Shown here in pieces: positions 35,726-48,859 of a stretch of 64,000 nt of DNA. This DNA is from Gossypium raimondii. Its lineage: Eukaryota > Streptophyta > Magnoliopsida > Malvales > Malvaceae. Position numbers and translations under genes: made by a program. The number at the start of each line of letters is the position of its first letter. Position 1 is the stretch's first letter. The notes beneath the pieces were generated by a model, which was not told the origin of the DNA, searched no databases, and saw only the letters and a program-made list of their open reading frames with translations. The stretch is from contig NC_068571.1 in the NCBI RefSeq assembly GCF_025698545.1, positions 38,721,733 through 38,785,732 on the forward strand. The letters run 5' to 3'.

Positions 35726-37182
35726 AAATATTAATAATTAAAAAGATGAAATTGTGAGATATGTGAAATATAGAGGACTAATAGTCTAAATTAAAAAGGC
35801 AATGAATCCATTATATAAATTGATATTGGAGAAGGGACTTATTATTAGATAATGAATTATGAGTCAATTTGGAAAAGAATTGTTTATGCTAAGATTTTTA
35901 ATCAAAATATTAAAATTAAGTATGTCCAAATGTAAATTATCTAAAGTACATGTTTAAGGGTTTTAAATTTGAGTAAATATGTATTAGTAATTTAATATTG
36001 AGTATTCAAAATTGAAATATAAATACACATGCTTAATATGTAATTTGATGTTGCTATAGTATCTATTAGATTAGAGATATTATTATTTTATTATTGCTAA
36101 ATTTAAATTTTATTTTTAAATAAATTATAATTAATATAAACATGAATATATGATGTCGTGCCACACGCAATCAATTGGCGGTACCCAAATTCTTATTAAC
36201 TAATAACATCATAGGCAAAATTTATTACCTTTAACATCCGCAAGATTCGTCATTTTCAACCACTTTACTTTCTTATCCAAAACAAACCAATAAAATTAAA
36301 CGAAAAATTTCAAAATTTTAATCTTGGATATTTTCTCATCCCAAAATGGAATAAGACAGGAAAAATAAACCAATAAAATTAAGGTTGGTTTAATTTTAAA
36401 ATTGGGTAAATTAATCCCTCTAACAAAATTAGAGTAGTTTTATCTCTATTAATTTGAAAATGAACATACAAGGACAAATAATCATGGTGTTAATATTTTT
36501 CTTCAATTGTACATAAATTTGATTGATATGATAATACATTTAACCCTCAAAGTTTACACATTTTATCAATGTTGAAGGTAAATTTGTTGAATTTTTAGAA
36601 CCAAGACCAGATTGACAAAATATGTAAATATCAAGGCTTAAATTTGTTATTATATCAATCAAAAATTTATACCATTGATGGAAGACATTGACATCATGAT
36701 TAATTATCTTTAGTTACACACTTTTAAAATTGACAATGATTAAATTGCTTTAATATTTTTCGACCAGAAAGAATTTTTTATTCATTTTAAAAAAAATATT
36801 GCATTAAATTTGTTTATATTGTATTGGAAGTTACAAAATTTGCAAACAAGGCGGCCACTGCAAATCTGTCCTACTCTGTCTTTACAATTAAGGCTTTTCC
36901 CCCCATGACTTGTGGAGGTCACCACTTCATGCCCACTCCACTCCACTAACTCTTCACCCCCAAGCATTCCTTTACCAATACCCTTTACGACCCTTCAACC
37001 AATATAGATTCACTGCACCATTATTATACGTCATACAATAATTAAAATTTAATCTTTAACAGAAAATTAAGAGATATTTAAAGAATGGGAAGAAGAAAAG
37101 AACATTTGATTTAAAGGTGAAAAAATCATCTCAAACTTCATGATTACAAAGTAAGGAGACAAATGGGTCAAAAATTCCATCT
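35726..37182. other. Intergenic AT-rich DNA, nothing recognised
   Basis: No coding frame or clear repeat is supported upstream of the DUF662 gene's promoter region. The frame at 36782-36967 (minus) shows no known domain. Confidence 0.5.
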
Positions 37183-37191
37183 TTTATATAA
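37183..37191 (+). promoter_or_regulatory. TATA-like box of the DUF662 gene
   Basis: TTTATATAA lies about 135 bp upstream of the ATG at 37325, a plausible distance for a TATA box plus a short leader. Confidence 0.45.
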
Positions 37192-37324
37192 TGCAATCAC
37201 TATTTGTTTTGTGATAAAGTAAGGTATTTGGTTGATTTCATAGCTTTAAAGCTAACCAGCCCTTCCAATATAACCACCTAAAGAGACCCATCAAGCAAAA
37301 AAAAAAGGGAGGAATATAGCAGCA

Positions 37325-39028
37325 ATGGCGACGCCAAAGCAGCAGCAGATGTTGGAACAACAGCAATCACCGATGCAGCGAGTGAAGAACTCGGGGGTTA
37401 TGATGACGATGAGTGAGAGCCCAGTAAACGATGAGAAGGAAGAGGAAATGGCGGAATCTGCATTGGCGTTGTTTCGAGCGAAAGAAGAAGAGATCGAGAG
37501 GAAGAAGATGGAGGTTAGGGATAGAGTTCAGGCTTATATGGGCCGCGTCGAGGAAGCAACCAGGCGCTTGGCTGACATTCGTGAAGTAAGTTATTGTTGG
37601 ACTTGGATCCTATCCTACTTTTACAAACTTTGAATCAATCAATGAATCCCATTTCATTTACATGGAGAAATCTGAAAGCTATAACAAAATTGAGATTCAG
37701 CTTAACCATTATCAATACTAAAGATACAATTTGAAACGAGAAAAGGAAACAGTGAAGAAGCTTTCCTGTAGCTGAGTTGGATTCAAATCTATGATTTTTG
37801 CTTATTCAGTAATATTTAATGTAATATAATGGGGATTCATTTGGATTGATATAATGTTGCAGGAGCTTGATGACCTTGTCGATCCAATGAGGAAGGATGT
37901 CGCAATTCTGCGCAAGAGGATCGATACCATTAACAGGGAGATGAAACCACTAGGACAGACCTGCCAGAAGAAGGTACAAATATCATTCCCATTTCCAATT
38001 TAAGTTTATTAATGTTAATTGTTGGATGATTAATTATGTAATTATCTTAAAATTATAATTTAATTTTGGTCCCTCGCTGCGATCCTATATGTGAATATGT
38101 GGATTCTTTATCAAATTTATTCTAGTTTATCAGTTTTTGACTTATTGTATTATTTGGTACCTAGTTTGACACTTTTTTTTTTTATCTAATGTGGTACAGG
38201 TATTATGTTTTAGTCTAATGTTGTACTTATATTTGTCGAAGTTATATATTTTGGTACCAAAAGATAACAATGTTGACTTCTTGTGTTTAATTCGGATTTT
38301 ATGGTTAACTTGATGAAAGTTAATTACTAATGATATTAGGTCTGAATTCTCATTATTTTGTTAATAAAATAATTTTAGTGTTAATTGTGTATTTATTTAA
38401 TTAGTTAGATACAACTTGATGATTGATTTTTTTTAACTTTTAAGGTTGATTTAATGAAAGTTAATTGTTAATATTATTAGCTAATTATGAATTTTCATCA
38501 AAATAACTATAAAACCCGAATTAAATACTAAAAATTTAACACCGTTAACTTGAGGTATCAAAATATATAACTTTGGCCAAACACATGTATCACATTGAAC
38601 CAAAACATAAGTACTTGTATTAAAAAAATATCAAACTCAAGTACCAAATGATGTATTAAGCTTAGTTGTTTTTTAACCATTCTAGTTGATTGAAACTTGA
38701 GACTAAATTAAATTTAAATAATGAATTTATTAACTTGTCAATAGTTTTGATAATCACAGGAAAAAGAATACAAAGAAGCCCTTGAAGCCTTCAATGACAA
38801 GAACAAGGAGAAAGCACAACTAGTTAGCAAATTAATGGAGGTCAGTGTATATATATATATACATGCTTTATAGTTTCTTAGGAGCATTCATTTACTTGAA
38901 TATTTAGAATTTGTGAGTAACATATTTGGTGGTGCTTGTGAAATGCTGGTTAGCTGGTGAGTGAAAGCGAGAAACTGAGGATGAAGAAACTGGAGGAACT
39001 CAGCAAAAACATCGAAACCCTTCACTAA
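37325..39028 (+). CDS. DUF662 / RAB6-interacting golgin-like protein (4 exons)
   Basis: Exons are 37325-37585, 37863-37973, 38760-38840 and 38954-39028, all joined in phase 0 at GT-AG introns, giving 175 codons plus stop. The protein is almost entirely helical: a Gln-rich N-terminus, then K-E-E-E-I-E-R-K-K-M-E-V-R-D-R-V, P-M-R-K-D-V, P-L-G-Q-T-C-Q-K-K and the C-terminal E-S-E-K-L-R-M-K-K-L-E-E-L-S-K. This matches the small plant family named DUF662 or RAB6-interacting golgin (Arabidopsis At2g36410, At3g52920 and At5g03660 type), full length for the family. GORAB proteins act at the Golgi by coiled-coil contacts; the plant function is little known. The frame and splice sites are intact, so it is probably functional. 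Intron 2 (786 bp) contains a foldback element. Confidence 0.88.
38140..38665. mobile_element. Foldback MITE inside intron 2 of the DUF662 gene
   Basis: The block 'tatttggtacctagtttgacac...atgttttagtctaatg...gttatatattttggtacc' on the left is inverted on the right ('gaggtatcaaaatatataac...cattgaaccaaaacat...tcaaactcaagtaccaaatga'). The arms are roughly 120-150 bp. The exact ends and the target duplication could not be fixed. The splice sites of the host intron are untouched. Confidence 0.6.
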
Positions 39029-40000
39029 ATTCTGCTGACTACAACACCACCATATGCTTTTGTATTCCTTTCTTATGTTTTGATTTACGTTTTACTTGTT
39101 CTTTCAATGGGAAATGTTATGATGTAGGAAAGTAGTCCCTGAACAGCTTTGTCACCGAATTGGGTCAACTTTCTTGGGCTGGATTTGATGTATGAAAATA
39201 TCCTTCATTGCTGACCTATGATTGCATTCTGAATTAATAACTCCTCTTCTAAGCCACCTGTCTAACTCAAAAAACAAACCAACCAATACAAATGGCTCAT
39301 AGTTGACTTTAACTCTTGCATACTTTTAATAATTTAAACTTAAAAAATATGATTGAATTTGTGCATATGATAATAATTTAATAACAAATCATCTGAGGTA
39401 TTTCTTAGAGTTATGGAGTACTTATTGGACAATTTCCTATGATAATAAAGGGTTGTCGTATTTAAGTGGGTAAGTTCTTATATACTAATCATTCGAGATT
39501 TCATTAGGCACATGAGGTAACAAAAGTAAATCATAAGACCAGGCTTATGATCTAGCTAATCAAACCCCTTCAACCAACGAAGAAAACTAAAAAACCCACA
39601 AAAAGGAAGGGAAAAGTATGCATCAAGCAACCAAAAAGAGCACGACAACAGCAACAATCTTGCATGATCCAATGCAAACCTCCAACAAGTAGATCGACAT
39701 GATATGGTTTCCATGGCCGGAGGGGAATATGAGAAGGGGCGGAGTATTTAGGTAAACTATATGAGGATCAAGCTTACTTTTTAAATTCGAAATAATTTGG
39801 ATTACCAAATTTTAAGAAAAATAAATTAAATTAAATACTCAATTTGTTATATATTATATTTATTCAAGTTTATTTTTTTACTTAATTAATATTTAGATAC
39901 TATTTATACTTAGATATTGCAATTATCAAATTTTATTTTACTAAATTAATATTTAGATATCGCAATCATTCAACTTATTTGGATATAATTCTAAATACTT
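39029..40000. other. Downstream/intergenic DNA, nothing recognised
   Basis: This stretch holds the probable 3' untranslated region of the DUF662 gene, then AT-rich DNA. The frame at 39623-39808 (minus) has no known domain. Confidence 0.45.
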
Positions 40001-41009
40001 TGATTGTTAATGTATTCATCTCTACCAAAAGCATCAATTGTTGATTTGTTTGATTATGTTAATAGTTAAGTTTGTTTGATTAAGGGGAGGGTTACTTAGA
40101 GAGAGCATTTGGTTCTTTTGTTGTATATGTTCTCTCCCATTATGGTTTTGTTCAAAATTTTGCCAAACAAGTTGAGGTAGCTTATAAGGAGTGCCTACTA
40201 GTGTATGACACTGCTCAAACTCATAAAGTTGTCATTGGCAAATTTTGGTAACAAAATCCTTAGGTTTTGATCTTTGTTAATATTTTAGGTGTATGCAAGT
40301 GTATTTATGATATTCAAACTATTATAGCAATGTATCTTGAAGATTGGTTTGGATTGGACCAAGGAAACCAATTTTCCTATTTCGAAGATATTAGATCAGA
40401 TTGAGTAAACTTGGAAGTATATCCTAAAGATTCAAGACTTATCTTGGACTTATTAAAGATATTCTTAGAGCTGATTATGTTGTTGTTTTAATAGGAAGAT
40501 TGATTGTAATTGATCTAATATGTTAGCAAGTCTTGATTCTTTATAAATTGAAGAGACTTGTATAAGTGTTGTACTATATTGAGAGCACTTATTCTTGTTC
40601 ATTGAGGGATTTTTTTTTAGAGTGCATTAAGTGTAAAAACAAAATGTGTTAGTTTTTGTCCTAAGTTTTTAGGGGGAAAACAGAAATGATCAATATCTTA
40701 GGTGTAAAAGTGAGATTTTAATATAGTAAGTGTTAGAGCTTGTAATCACTTCTTATACAACGTATTCAGATAGTGGATTATCTTTCTGGACAAGGCTTCA
40801 TAAACATAGAAAAATAAAGTTGCGTAATCATATCGTTGTGTTCTTTATTATTATTCATCAATGCTTGAAACAATTCGCACTGCTCAATTTACTTGCAAAT
40901 GTCGTTTTAGTTATATATATAAATCATTTCATTGATTGATTAATCATCCAATTACATGTTTGATTCCAAAAAAATAAATATAAGGGCACACGTTCTCTAA
41001 ATATAGAAC
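40001..41009. other. Possible copia-type LTR remnant
   Basis: The part around 40730-40880 ('gtgttagagcttgtaatcac...agatagtggattatctttctgg...') resembles the 3' part of copia-superfamily LTRs as I remember them. No termini, second copy or coding sequence were found, so the call is tentative. Confidence 0.3.
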
Positions 41010-41532
41010 TCAGAAAACTAGAAGCAAAGAGCATGTTGTATGAACACCACTCTGAAGATATTTTGCATGTTATAAAAGACTATCCTGCATCTAAAGAAAT
41101 TTGAAGGCAGTTCCTTCTGGATGAAGCTAGTGGGCATTCTTTTGTAGGTGACTTTCTTCAATGGTTGAAGTCTAATTTGCACAGTTCTTTCAAATTCACC
41201 ATTGGTGATGTAACTTGGTTGAGTTTATTTGGTTTAATTGTATGGAGAATACGAAAATATTGAAATCTTTTTATTTTTCAGGGGTTTCTCGGTTTGCAAA
41301 TGAGATAGTTAGAGTATCCTAGTTTCGTTTTGCAGGAAGGAATTGTCTAAACAACAAGTACCAAGGCCAACATACCAAATGCTGGAGAATTGGATCAGCC
41401 TTTGTACTGATGGTGTAGTTCAGGTAGATCCTGGTAAGGCTACAGCAGGAAGAGTCCTAAGGAATGGTAACAGGGAGTGGATTATGGGATATAATAGGCA
41501 TTTGGGTGCATGTTCAGTCTTAAATGCTAAAC

Positions 41533-44275
41533 TGTAACACCCTCAACCCGGTTTGGATGTTATGGCCGAATTTGGCGGTGTCACATGGTAGTGTTTTTCG
41601 AAAAAATGAGTTGTCGTTGAAAACCTCTTATCTTTACCACCTCTTTTCACTCTCTTATGCTTAATTCCAAGATGTGTCGATCAATTTCAACGTGATTTGT
41701 ATTCAAAAGTTATTCTCTTTCAAAACGTCACTTATTGCGGAAGCTTTTCAAAACAGTTTGCATGTTTGTGCAAATTTTGTTAACATGTTTGATTCGTTTT
41801 GAAAACTCGATTATCCCTACTACTAGAAGTTATAAATCAAAACAATAAAAACCCCAAATTAAAAATAAAAACCTAAAGAGGCCATTATTACAGTAAAATA
41901 CCCCAAAATAAAATCAAAATTATATTTAATTACTAAGTCGAACTAAATAGGTCGTGTGGCCGCTGCTGAGTCTTCTGTCGCACCAATCCGCCTATGTCTG
42001 GGGATTACCTGTATAGTCAAATCAGAAGAGTGAGTTTACGAAAACTCAATGTGTAATCCCATATAAAGCAAACAGTCAGAAGGCAATCGCAATTTGGGCC
42101 TAAGCCCATTTCAGTATAGTTTCAGTTTCAAATAGGGCCTTAGCCCATTACAATACAGAAGCACATGCATTTGGGCCTTGGCCCATTACAGTATCAATAT
42201 TCAATGCAATAACACATATACAGTTTCAAATCCTACCCAGCCAGCCTCTACACTCCAACTCAATCCAACCCTACACTCTATGTGGGGATATAATCAACCC
42301 ACCTATCCCTACACTCTAAAAAGTACCGAATGCGGCACTAAACAGTAGTTCACAGCAGAGCTGCCAGTAACTTAGGCTCAAGGCCTTTCAGTACAGTTCC
42401 TCCGAACATTATAATTCCCTAACCCAATGTAATGCAATATACAGATATGACATGTTGTAACATAATATCATGCATGTAAACAGAGCATACAGTATCAAAT
42501 CATTGGGACATCATTAGGCTTAACCATATCAGTCATACAGTCATTTCAGTTAATTAGGGGTCTAGGTAAACTTACCGTCCCTACAGTAGGCTCACAGTCG
42601 ACTTGGGCGACCCGTGCAACCTTATCAGTCAAACAGTGAAAATGGGCCTACGAGCCCAAGAAGTTCGCCCGTGTGGTCCACATGGCCCAAATTGGCCTTG
42701 GCCTCGTGATCCATTTTAGTGTAACCCATGTTAGATAATTATTCATATGTGTTTCCACTATTTACTTATAATCCTTCAAAGCTTTCTATTTGAGTCACTG
42801 TTGCTAAATTATTTGTATCTTAAGCTACAAAATTTCGAATTAAGGTTCGAAAATTTTTCCTTAAACTAGACTCACATATCTTCTTACCATAAATTTTTTG
42901 GAATTTTTGGTTTAGCCAGTAAGTACAGTTTATTCTTTAAAGTTTCCCCTATTCTGCTGCCTGGCAGTTTCGACCTTTCTACACTAAAAATTAATTATCT
43001 TCTCGTCTAGATTTTGGAAAATGTTCCTGTTTGTATATATTGAAATTAGACTCATTCAATATTTTAAATAAAATATAACCCATAATTATTTTTATACAAT
43101 TTTTAATAATTTTCGGAAGTCAAGATAGGGGATTCCAAAATTATTCTAACTCTGTTTCACTAAAATTCCATTATCTCATAATATGAAACTGTTTTTCTTA
43201 CTTCGTTTCTTCTATGAGAAACTAGACTCAAATATCTTTAATCCATATTTTTTTCACCCTCTAACTCGATTCCCACGATTTATGGTGATTTTTTAAAAAT
43301 TAGCCTACTGTTGCTGTCCAAACAACAAGCAATATCAGCTTTTCGCCGAATCCCTTATTTTTGTGTTTCGGGTGCACACCTGGTATCGATTAATGCTACA
43401 ATGATCCCCGAGCACTCCAGAACCTATAATTGACCAATTTCACTCAATTTATCACTTAATCGATTGAACTAAAACTAAATTCAAAACGAGAAATGCATCC
43501 CTTAAGCGATGAAAACTTACCCCAGCACCTCAAAACAGTTGGTTACGCAATAGCATGATGTTACCCCTAATCCATGTGAGATGCTGCTGTCAAATGCCAC
43601 AAACACCCGAATCAAAATTTAAAAAAATATCGTAAGTTAAAGAGAGCAAAAACTCTACTTACCAGAACGTGCGACAAAAATTGACCCAACGGAAGGGAGG
43701 TGTGGTAGCCAACAAAAGAGATAGAAATAGAAAGAATAACGGAAAGAAAAAAATTCAGGTTTGACAACAGAAAAACAAAAGGTGAAGAAGAAAGAGAGAA
43801 GAGATGGCGTCAGAAAGGTGGGGAGTTCTGGGAAAATTAAAATTTTACAAAAAGAAAACGATAATGCTCAGAAAATCTGATAACCCCAAAATCCACTCCC
43901 CTAAATTCTCTCTACCAAACTCCTACTACTCAGATTTCCAATACAACTCAAACTCTCCAACTGACGAGAAAATAAATAAAAAATATATATTTTTCCTTAC
44001 ACTCACACAGGGATTTAAACTCATGACCTTTTACCAACCAACACTCCTCTTAACCACTAGACCAGCAAACCCATTCTAGTAAGTATTTACAAACTTTTAA
44101 TTAAAAGCCTACTAGCCAGAAATAGGGGTTAAGTCAGAAAAATACTAAAATTTGCCAAAATTAAGGCTTGAACTCAAGACTTCCCAAACTCACCTAAAGC
44201 ACTTAACCACAAATGCCAACACATAATTATGTCACATTTTCACTATAACAAAGATAAGAATTTTGGGGCGTTACA
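41533..44275 (-). mobile_element. Solo LTR, 2743 bp, inserted in a LINE RNase H
   Basis: The plus-strand termini are TGTAACACCC and GGGCGTTACA. The flanks TAAAC (41528-41532) and TAAAT (44276-44280) form a target duplication with one mismatch, and the interrupted LINE reading frame resumes exactly across it. The LTR is transcribed on the minus strand if judged by its TATA-like run (about 43980-43995, complement) and downstream leader. It is the same family as 53217-55988: both share the CGTGTGGCC...CTGAGTC block, 'tctggggattacctg' and 'cctacactcyatgtggggatataatcaaccca'. The open frame at 43804-44079 is not a gene. Confidence 0.87.
43990..44215 (-). repeat. Two tRNA-like (SINE-like) modules in the LTR
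   Basis: Read on the minus strand, 44060-43990 has an A-box-like TGGTCTAGTGGTTAAGAG and a B-box-like GAGTTTAAATCCC. 44215-44165 has GTGGTTAAGTGC and TTGAGTTCAAG. Both resemble internal RNA polymerase III promoters of tRNAs. Neither could fold as a complete tRNA by eye, so I do not call tRNA genes. Confidence 0.5.
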
Positions 44276-44667
44276 TAAATTGTGGGGTATTCTTGATGGC
44301 TTGAATCTTATCCAAGATATGAGATATGATGCAGTAATGATTCAAATGGATATCTTGGAGGCGGTTAAGGCCATTCGGGAATCCTTGCTGACGAATTCGA
44401 GATCTGCCCTTATTAGATGCATTCATCATCTGTTGGAGAATATAAGATTATGAGATTTGCAGCATATTCCTAGAGACCACAACAAAATAGCTGATTGCAT
44501 GGCCAAAATGGCATTTGATACAAATTATAGCCTAATGGTGTTTAAAGAGATTCCAAACGAGGTCCTAACTATTTCTTCTGCTGTTCAAGTAAGAGATAAT
44601 CTTGCTGAGAGTTTTCTTGTGTAATTAGTTTGAATTGCGAGCTTATTTTTATTTTTATAAAAAAAAA

Positions 44668-45225
44668 GCATTCTCAAAATTCAGAATTAGATACATATGA
44701 TCAACAAATCCTGAAAAGCATTCCCAAAGAAATTTCATTTAAAACTAAAATTAATTTTGCCATCACAAGAAAAATTATTCGGCAATTAAAAGAAAATTTG
44801 TCCATTTTAATACAACTTTCATAATTTATCAATTAATAAAATTGCATTCTTAACATGAAATAAGATTCGTACAATAAATTGAAATAATTAATTGGTTTAT
44901 TTATCATAGTAAACAAAGATCGATAATATTTGCAATTTACAATTCTAGCTTCAAACTCGATCTTAAAACAATCATTTTGGTTATAAACTATTATTTTATT
45001 TTGTTCGGTATTATTGTCTTAATTTTAAATATATGGAAATCATATTAAATCCTTAAATTTATTAGAAAAATAAATAGAGACAATAGCAAGAAAAGATAAA
45101 AACTAATGCTAGTAAAATATGATGGTCTTGAAGCGTATAAAACATTTTCCTTGAGGACTTAATATGCCTCTAGGATACTACAAAATTCTCAACACTCAAG
45201 CATAATAGTGAAAATGACTTGAAAA
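44668..45225. other. AT-rich intergenic DNA, nothing recognised
   Basis: No supported coding frame or repeat was seen between the LINE remnant and the SINE-like sequence. Confidence 0.5.
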
Positions 45226-45365
45226 GTTGATTGAGTCTTAGCTCGATTGGCATCAACATTATTGCCAGTGCAGGAGGTCGTGGATTCGAATGTGTTGAAG
45301 TACATTATCCTTCTATTTAAGGGTTGCGGTGGGGCTATGAGTAGTTGTAGGCATTGTATAAAAAA
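45226..45365 (+). repeat. tRNA-derived SINE-like sequence (plus)
   Basis: An A-box-like TAGCTCGATTGGCA is followed about 50 bp later by a B-box-like GGATTCGAATGTG, then a 'ttatccttctatttaagggt' tail. This order is that of a tRNA-related SINE. No clear poly(A) tail or target duplication was found. Confidence 0.55.
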
Positions 45366-45754
45366 ACATTATTTGTGGAACTGAAAAACTTGGTTAATAG
45401 TCATTTGAAAAATAGTTTCATTCTAAATACTGTTAGAACAGAATCTAACATACGATATTTGTTAACACAATTTAGATTCCCCAATCCTACATCTATGGAG
45501 TCTCGCTTAGACAATGATTTTATTCACCAATTGTCCAGATCACCTATTGGCTGAGGCCTAATCGACCATTACACAAAGAAGTAATTGCAACCCCAATATC
45601 GACCCCAATTGTAGAAATCACTCTCCCCAAATATTCACTTTACATAATTTCTCTTCAAAACAAATCCCTACACAGGGTTGTGTCAAAGACACCCAACACA
45701 ATGAAGTAGAATGTCAATCAACAACTCATAGATAGGCTTTCTAACGAGATCATC

Positions 45755-45890
45755 CAACAATGTTTTTATTTTTGGTGAATTACAATAACAGGTTAAAGCC
45801 CAAACAACAAACGCGACTAGCATGACTCAAACCTAGGCCACACCTAGGGCGATGAACATCCTTGACCATCAGGCCATCACATGGGGTTCA
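45755..45890 (-). repeat. tRNA-derived SINE-like sequence (minus)
   Basis: On the minus strand TGGCCTGATGGTCAAGG (A-box-like) precedes AGGTTTGAGTCATG (B-box-like), and the sequence ends toward a T/A-rich tail at about 45765. It is a different family from the SINE-like copy at 45226. Confidence 0.5.
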
Positions 45891-48570
45891 TTATCCAATA
45901 GTGTTCTAATAAGTTTGAAATGCTCCTTTAAAGGCTGATTTTATCCATTAATTATCTTCAGTATTTATCTCACAATAGCCTTCCTAAACAAGTTTCCCAA
46001 CTGCTTGAAATTCTCCATTGAATAAATCTAATATACCTTTAAAAAATAACTCTTCAATCACTGGAAAATAAAAGACTTTATTGCTTCTATTTTGTCAAAT
46101 ATGTCATAATCAAATGGACTGAATCCAGCTTAACTGAAACCTGTACAAGGCACAAAACGATGGCTCAAGTAGAAAAATAGGTTTGTTAGAGCAGAACATG
46201 GAACAAGCAGGTCAAAAACCCCAACATGACCAATAGAAAAGCCCTTTACATAGGCATCCAATACTTGTATATTTCCATGAGATACCCTTTTATAGGGATA
46301 TATCTTTTAATGAAATACCATTTGATAGGATTATGTTATTTTACAAGATTACTTTATATAAAGTTATGGCGTTATAAAATAACTTTCAAAAATTGAGTCT
46401 TCATGATACAACTATTTAATCAATAATTATAATTTATTAGACTTTTCTAAATAATAAAATACTATTACCTATCAATATTATAAACCATTAACAATCATTA
46501 ATGTATTTTTGAATATTCACTATCAATTTATAATAATGGTTTTGCTTTTATAATGATTTGGATTTTACAAGTTCCAACTTTTAAATGGAATTCAAATTTT
46601 AGGTTTGATGAAGTTAGATTTTCCAAATCCAATTTTTTTAATGGACATCCAAACGAAGTAGGATTTAAAACTCAAATTCAAAATTTTCAACTTAATCCCA
46701 AGTTTCTAGAAGACGCATTAGGTACTAAATTGAAAAATAAAATACTAGGAAGACTAATTTTATATATAACCCTAATTTGTATAAAACATCCTATATAGGA
46801 AGAGTTAGTTTTGTATATAAGCATAATTTATATAAACCAGCCAATATATAGAAAGTGAAGTTTTGGATATTTGCTTAGGAAAAACAAAGGGCATATTTCA
46901 AATGCTTTGTTCTCCTAAATCTGTAAATTATTTTTCATGGCAGGGACAGCCAAGCTAACTTCATGTTATGTCATTACCTGTTATGTCCTACACTATTATA
47001 TATTACAAGTTGTGAGTAGACGCTAAAGAACAAGCTGGTTTAGTTAAATTAGTCAAGTAAAACATTAAACCTCTCACTTCCTTTGATTTTGATTTTTTTT
47101 TTGTTAGGTCTTTTTGTTATTTGAATCTTTCTACGTGTAATATATTTATATGATTGATATATATTTAAGAATTTATAAGATAAAATATTCATATTTGAAT
47201 AGAAATTGAATATAAAACTTGTTATATCTCTCTATGTCTCTCTTCATGTGTATCTACATCGTAGGATCTTAGACTCATTGATTACTTGACTGTCCTAGAA
47301 AGCCATATCATAGGACATTAGATCACCGCCACTATAAGGGAATAATATATAATTCTACTATCAGTAGGATTCAAGACGCGTGGAGTCTTTCCTCTTCTTC
47401 CTTTTATCTAAACTTATTTCATCAAACAATCTTACCAGACACTTTATTTAATGTCTCTCGGTCTCAATCAAGGGTAAATCACAATCACAGCCACCATCGT
47501 TTCTTCTTTATTAACCTGATTGGTTAACAAAATTAGTTTTTAAAAAAATAAAATAAAAAGGAAAAGACATGAATATAATATGCATGTAGTAAATAGGAGG
47601 ATTAGCAGGTTATTTGTAGAGCTTCCTCATCATCTGCAAATAAAATTCTTAATGCCTTTCATAGAAAGAAAAGAAACGCTGAAAGCCTAATGATAGTGAT
47701 GTAGACATAAGTCTCTCCCTCCATTTTCGTATTCATAGTTGCTTCAAAATTTAATTCCGTGTTTGACTCTATGTATTATAATATGATGATGATGATCTCG
47801 ACCACAATTGAGTTTAGGGTTTGACTAAGTTTATTCATCCCTCTAGAAAGGGTGAAAATCTTGGAACACTGCCTCTAACCTTCAATGCTTCATGTATATC
47901 TATACAAATATTATTCATTAGATTATAAATTACATCAACAACAAAACTAAACTAAGCCAAACCGTCCTTGTATTTATTCCAAATATAATTTTGGATTTAT
48001 AAAAGTTAATATCTCACGAAAACAGGGTGGAGAGGACGGACGCGGATAATAATAAATAATAAAAATGGCTCCTGGCAATGGAGGGAGTCACAGTCGCCCA
48101 AATCCGTCCTTTCCCCATTTAAATTACTTGTTTAATAAAATCAGCGAAATCGTCGTCAAAGCCAAAATAAATATCTAACGCAAAAGCATTGCCTAAAGGA
48201 CAAGTCTCACCGCTAACTAGTTTTGAGCCACAAATTTTATCTTTATTCTATTATAGTAATATATCTCCTCCATTTCAATGCTGAAGATAGGGCTTGGAGG
48301 CTAAGATTTACTCTTTTCCTTTTAATTACAATTTTCATCCAACCTTCTTTTAATTTTTATATTCAATTTACTCACTAAAATACTTTTAATTTGATCATTA
48401 TTGAGAAAATTATTTCATTCATTCTCATAAATCAACAACAAATTTCGAGCCACGTAATTAAACCACATCATCAAATTGTAATATTATTTTTCTATCCACC
48501 AAATTCCCACTCCGGAATTGGCAGCCTAGCTATACCTTTCGTTTTCACTTTTTTCAACTATTTTCGTCGT
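45891..48570. other. Intergenic DNA with a short tandem duplication
   Basis: Mostly AT-rich and unassigned. A 50-bp imperfect tandem duplication starts at 46748 and repeats at 46798 ('ggaagactaattttatatataacc' type). The frame 46553-46798 has no recognisable product. Confidence 0.45.
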
Positions 48571-48704
48571 CCAATCAATTGCAGGTTTGACGTCATGGAA
48601 ATAATGAAGGCACACTCGTGCTAGACTTTTCTAACCTAAACCCAATTGGTGCGCCTCTTTTCTCTCCCTCCAAACGCCATTTTCTAACCCTTCATATATA
48701 AATA
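48571..48704 (+). promoter_or_regulatory. Promoter of the LOR gene: CCAAT, TGACGTCA and TATA box
   Basis: CCAAT (48571-48575), a complete TGACGTCA palindrome (48588-48595) and TATATAAATA (48695-48704) lie in order about 290, 270 and 160 bp upstream of the ATG. TGACG motifs bind TGA-type bZIP factors in salicylate responses. Since LURP1-type genes include pathogen-responsive members, the motif is suggestive, but regulation is inferred. Confidence 0.5.
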
Positions 48705-48859
48705 TACGCACGCCCTGCCTTTTGGTCTAACTCACTCACCTAAACAAAGATCAATTCCCCAAGGTTCTTTTTTTTTTTTAAATCATCTCTTTGAGTTGAT
48801 CTTTTAGTGTCGGTTGACTCGTAATCTTGTTGTTCTCAAGGCTGGAACCTTTTACACGA

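Larger units (their letters stand above)
41010..44625 (+). pseudogene. LINE zinc-binding/RNase H remnant interrupted by a solo LTR
   Basis: On the plus strand about 41010-41340 translates, with breaks, into the zinc-binding region that precedes RNase H in plant LINEs (D-I-L-H-V-I-K-D-Y-P-A-S-K-E-I). 41343-41532 encodes the start of an RVT_3-type RNase H (C-T-D-G-V-V-Q-V-D, where D-G is the first catalytic Asp region). After the solo LTR, 44276-44625 continues the same domain in the same frame (G-I-L-D-G-L ... I-P-R-D-H-N-K-I-A-D-C-M-A-K-M-A). A stop at 44451-44453 breaks the C-terminal part. A short poly(A) run follows at about 44659-44667, as expected at a LINE 3' end. Confidence 0.75.

Noticed and set aside
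43990..44060. tRNA gene on the minus strand
   Set aside because: A and B boxes are visible, but an acceptor stem and full cloverleaf could not be formed by eye; treated as a SINE-like module.
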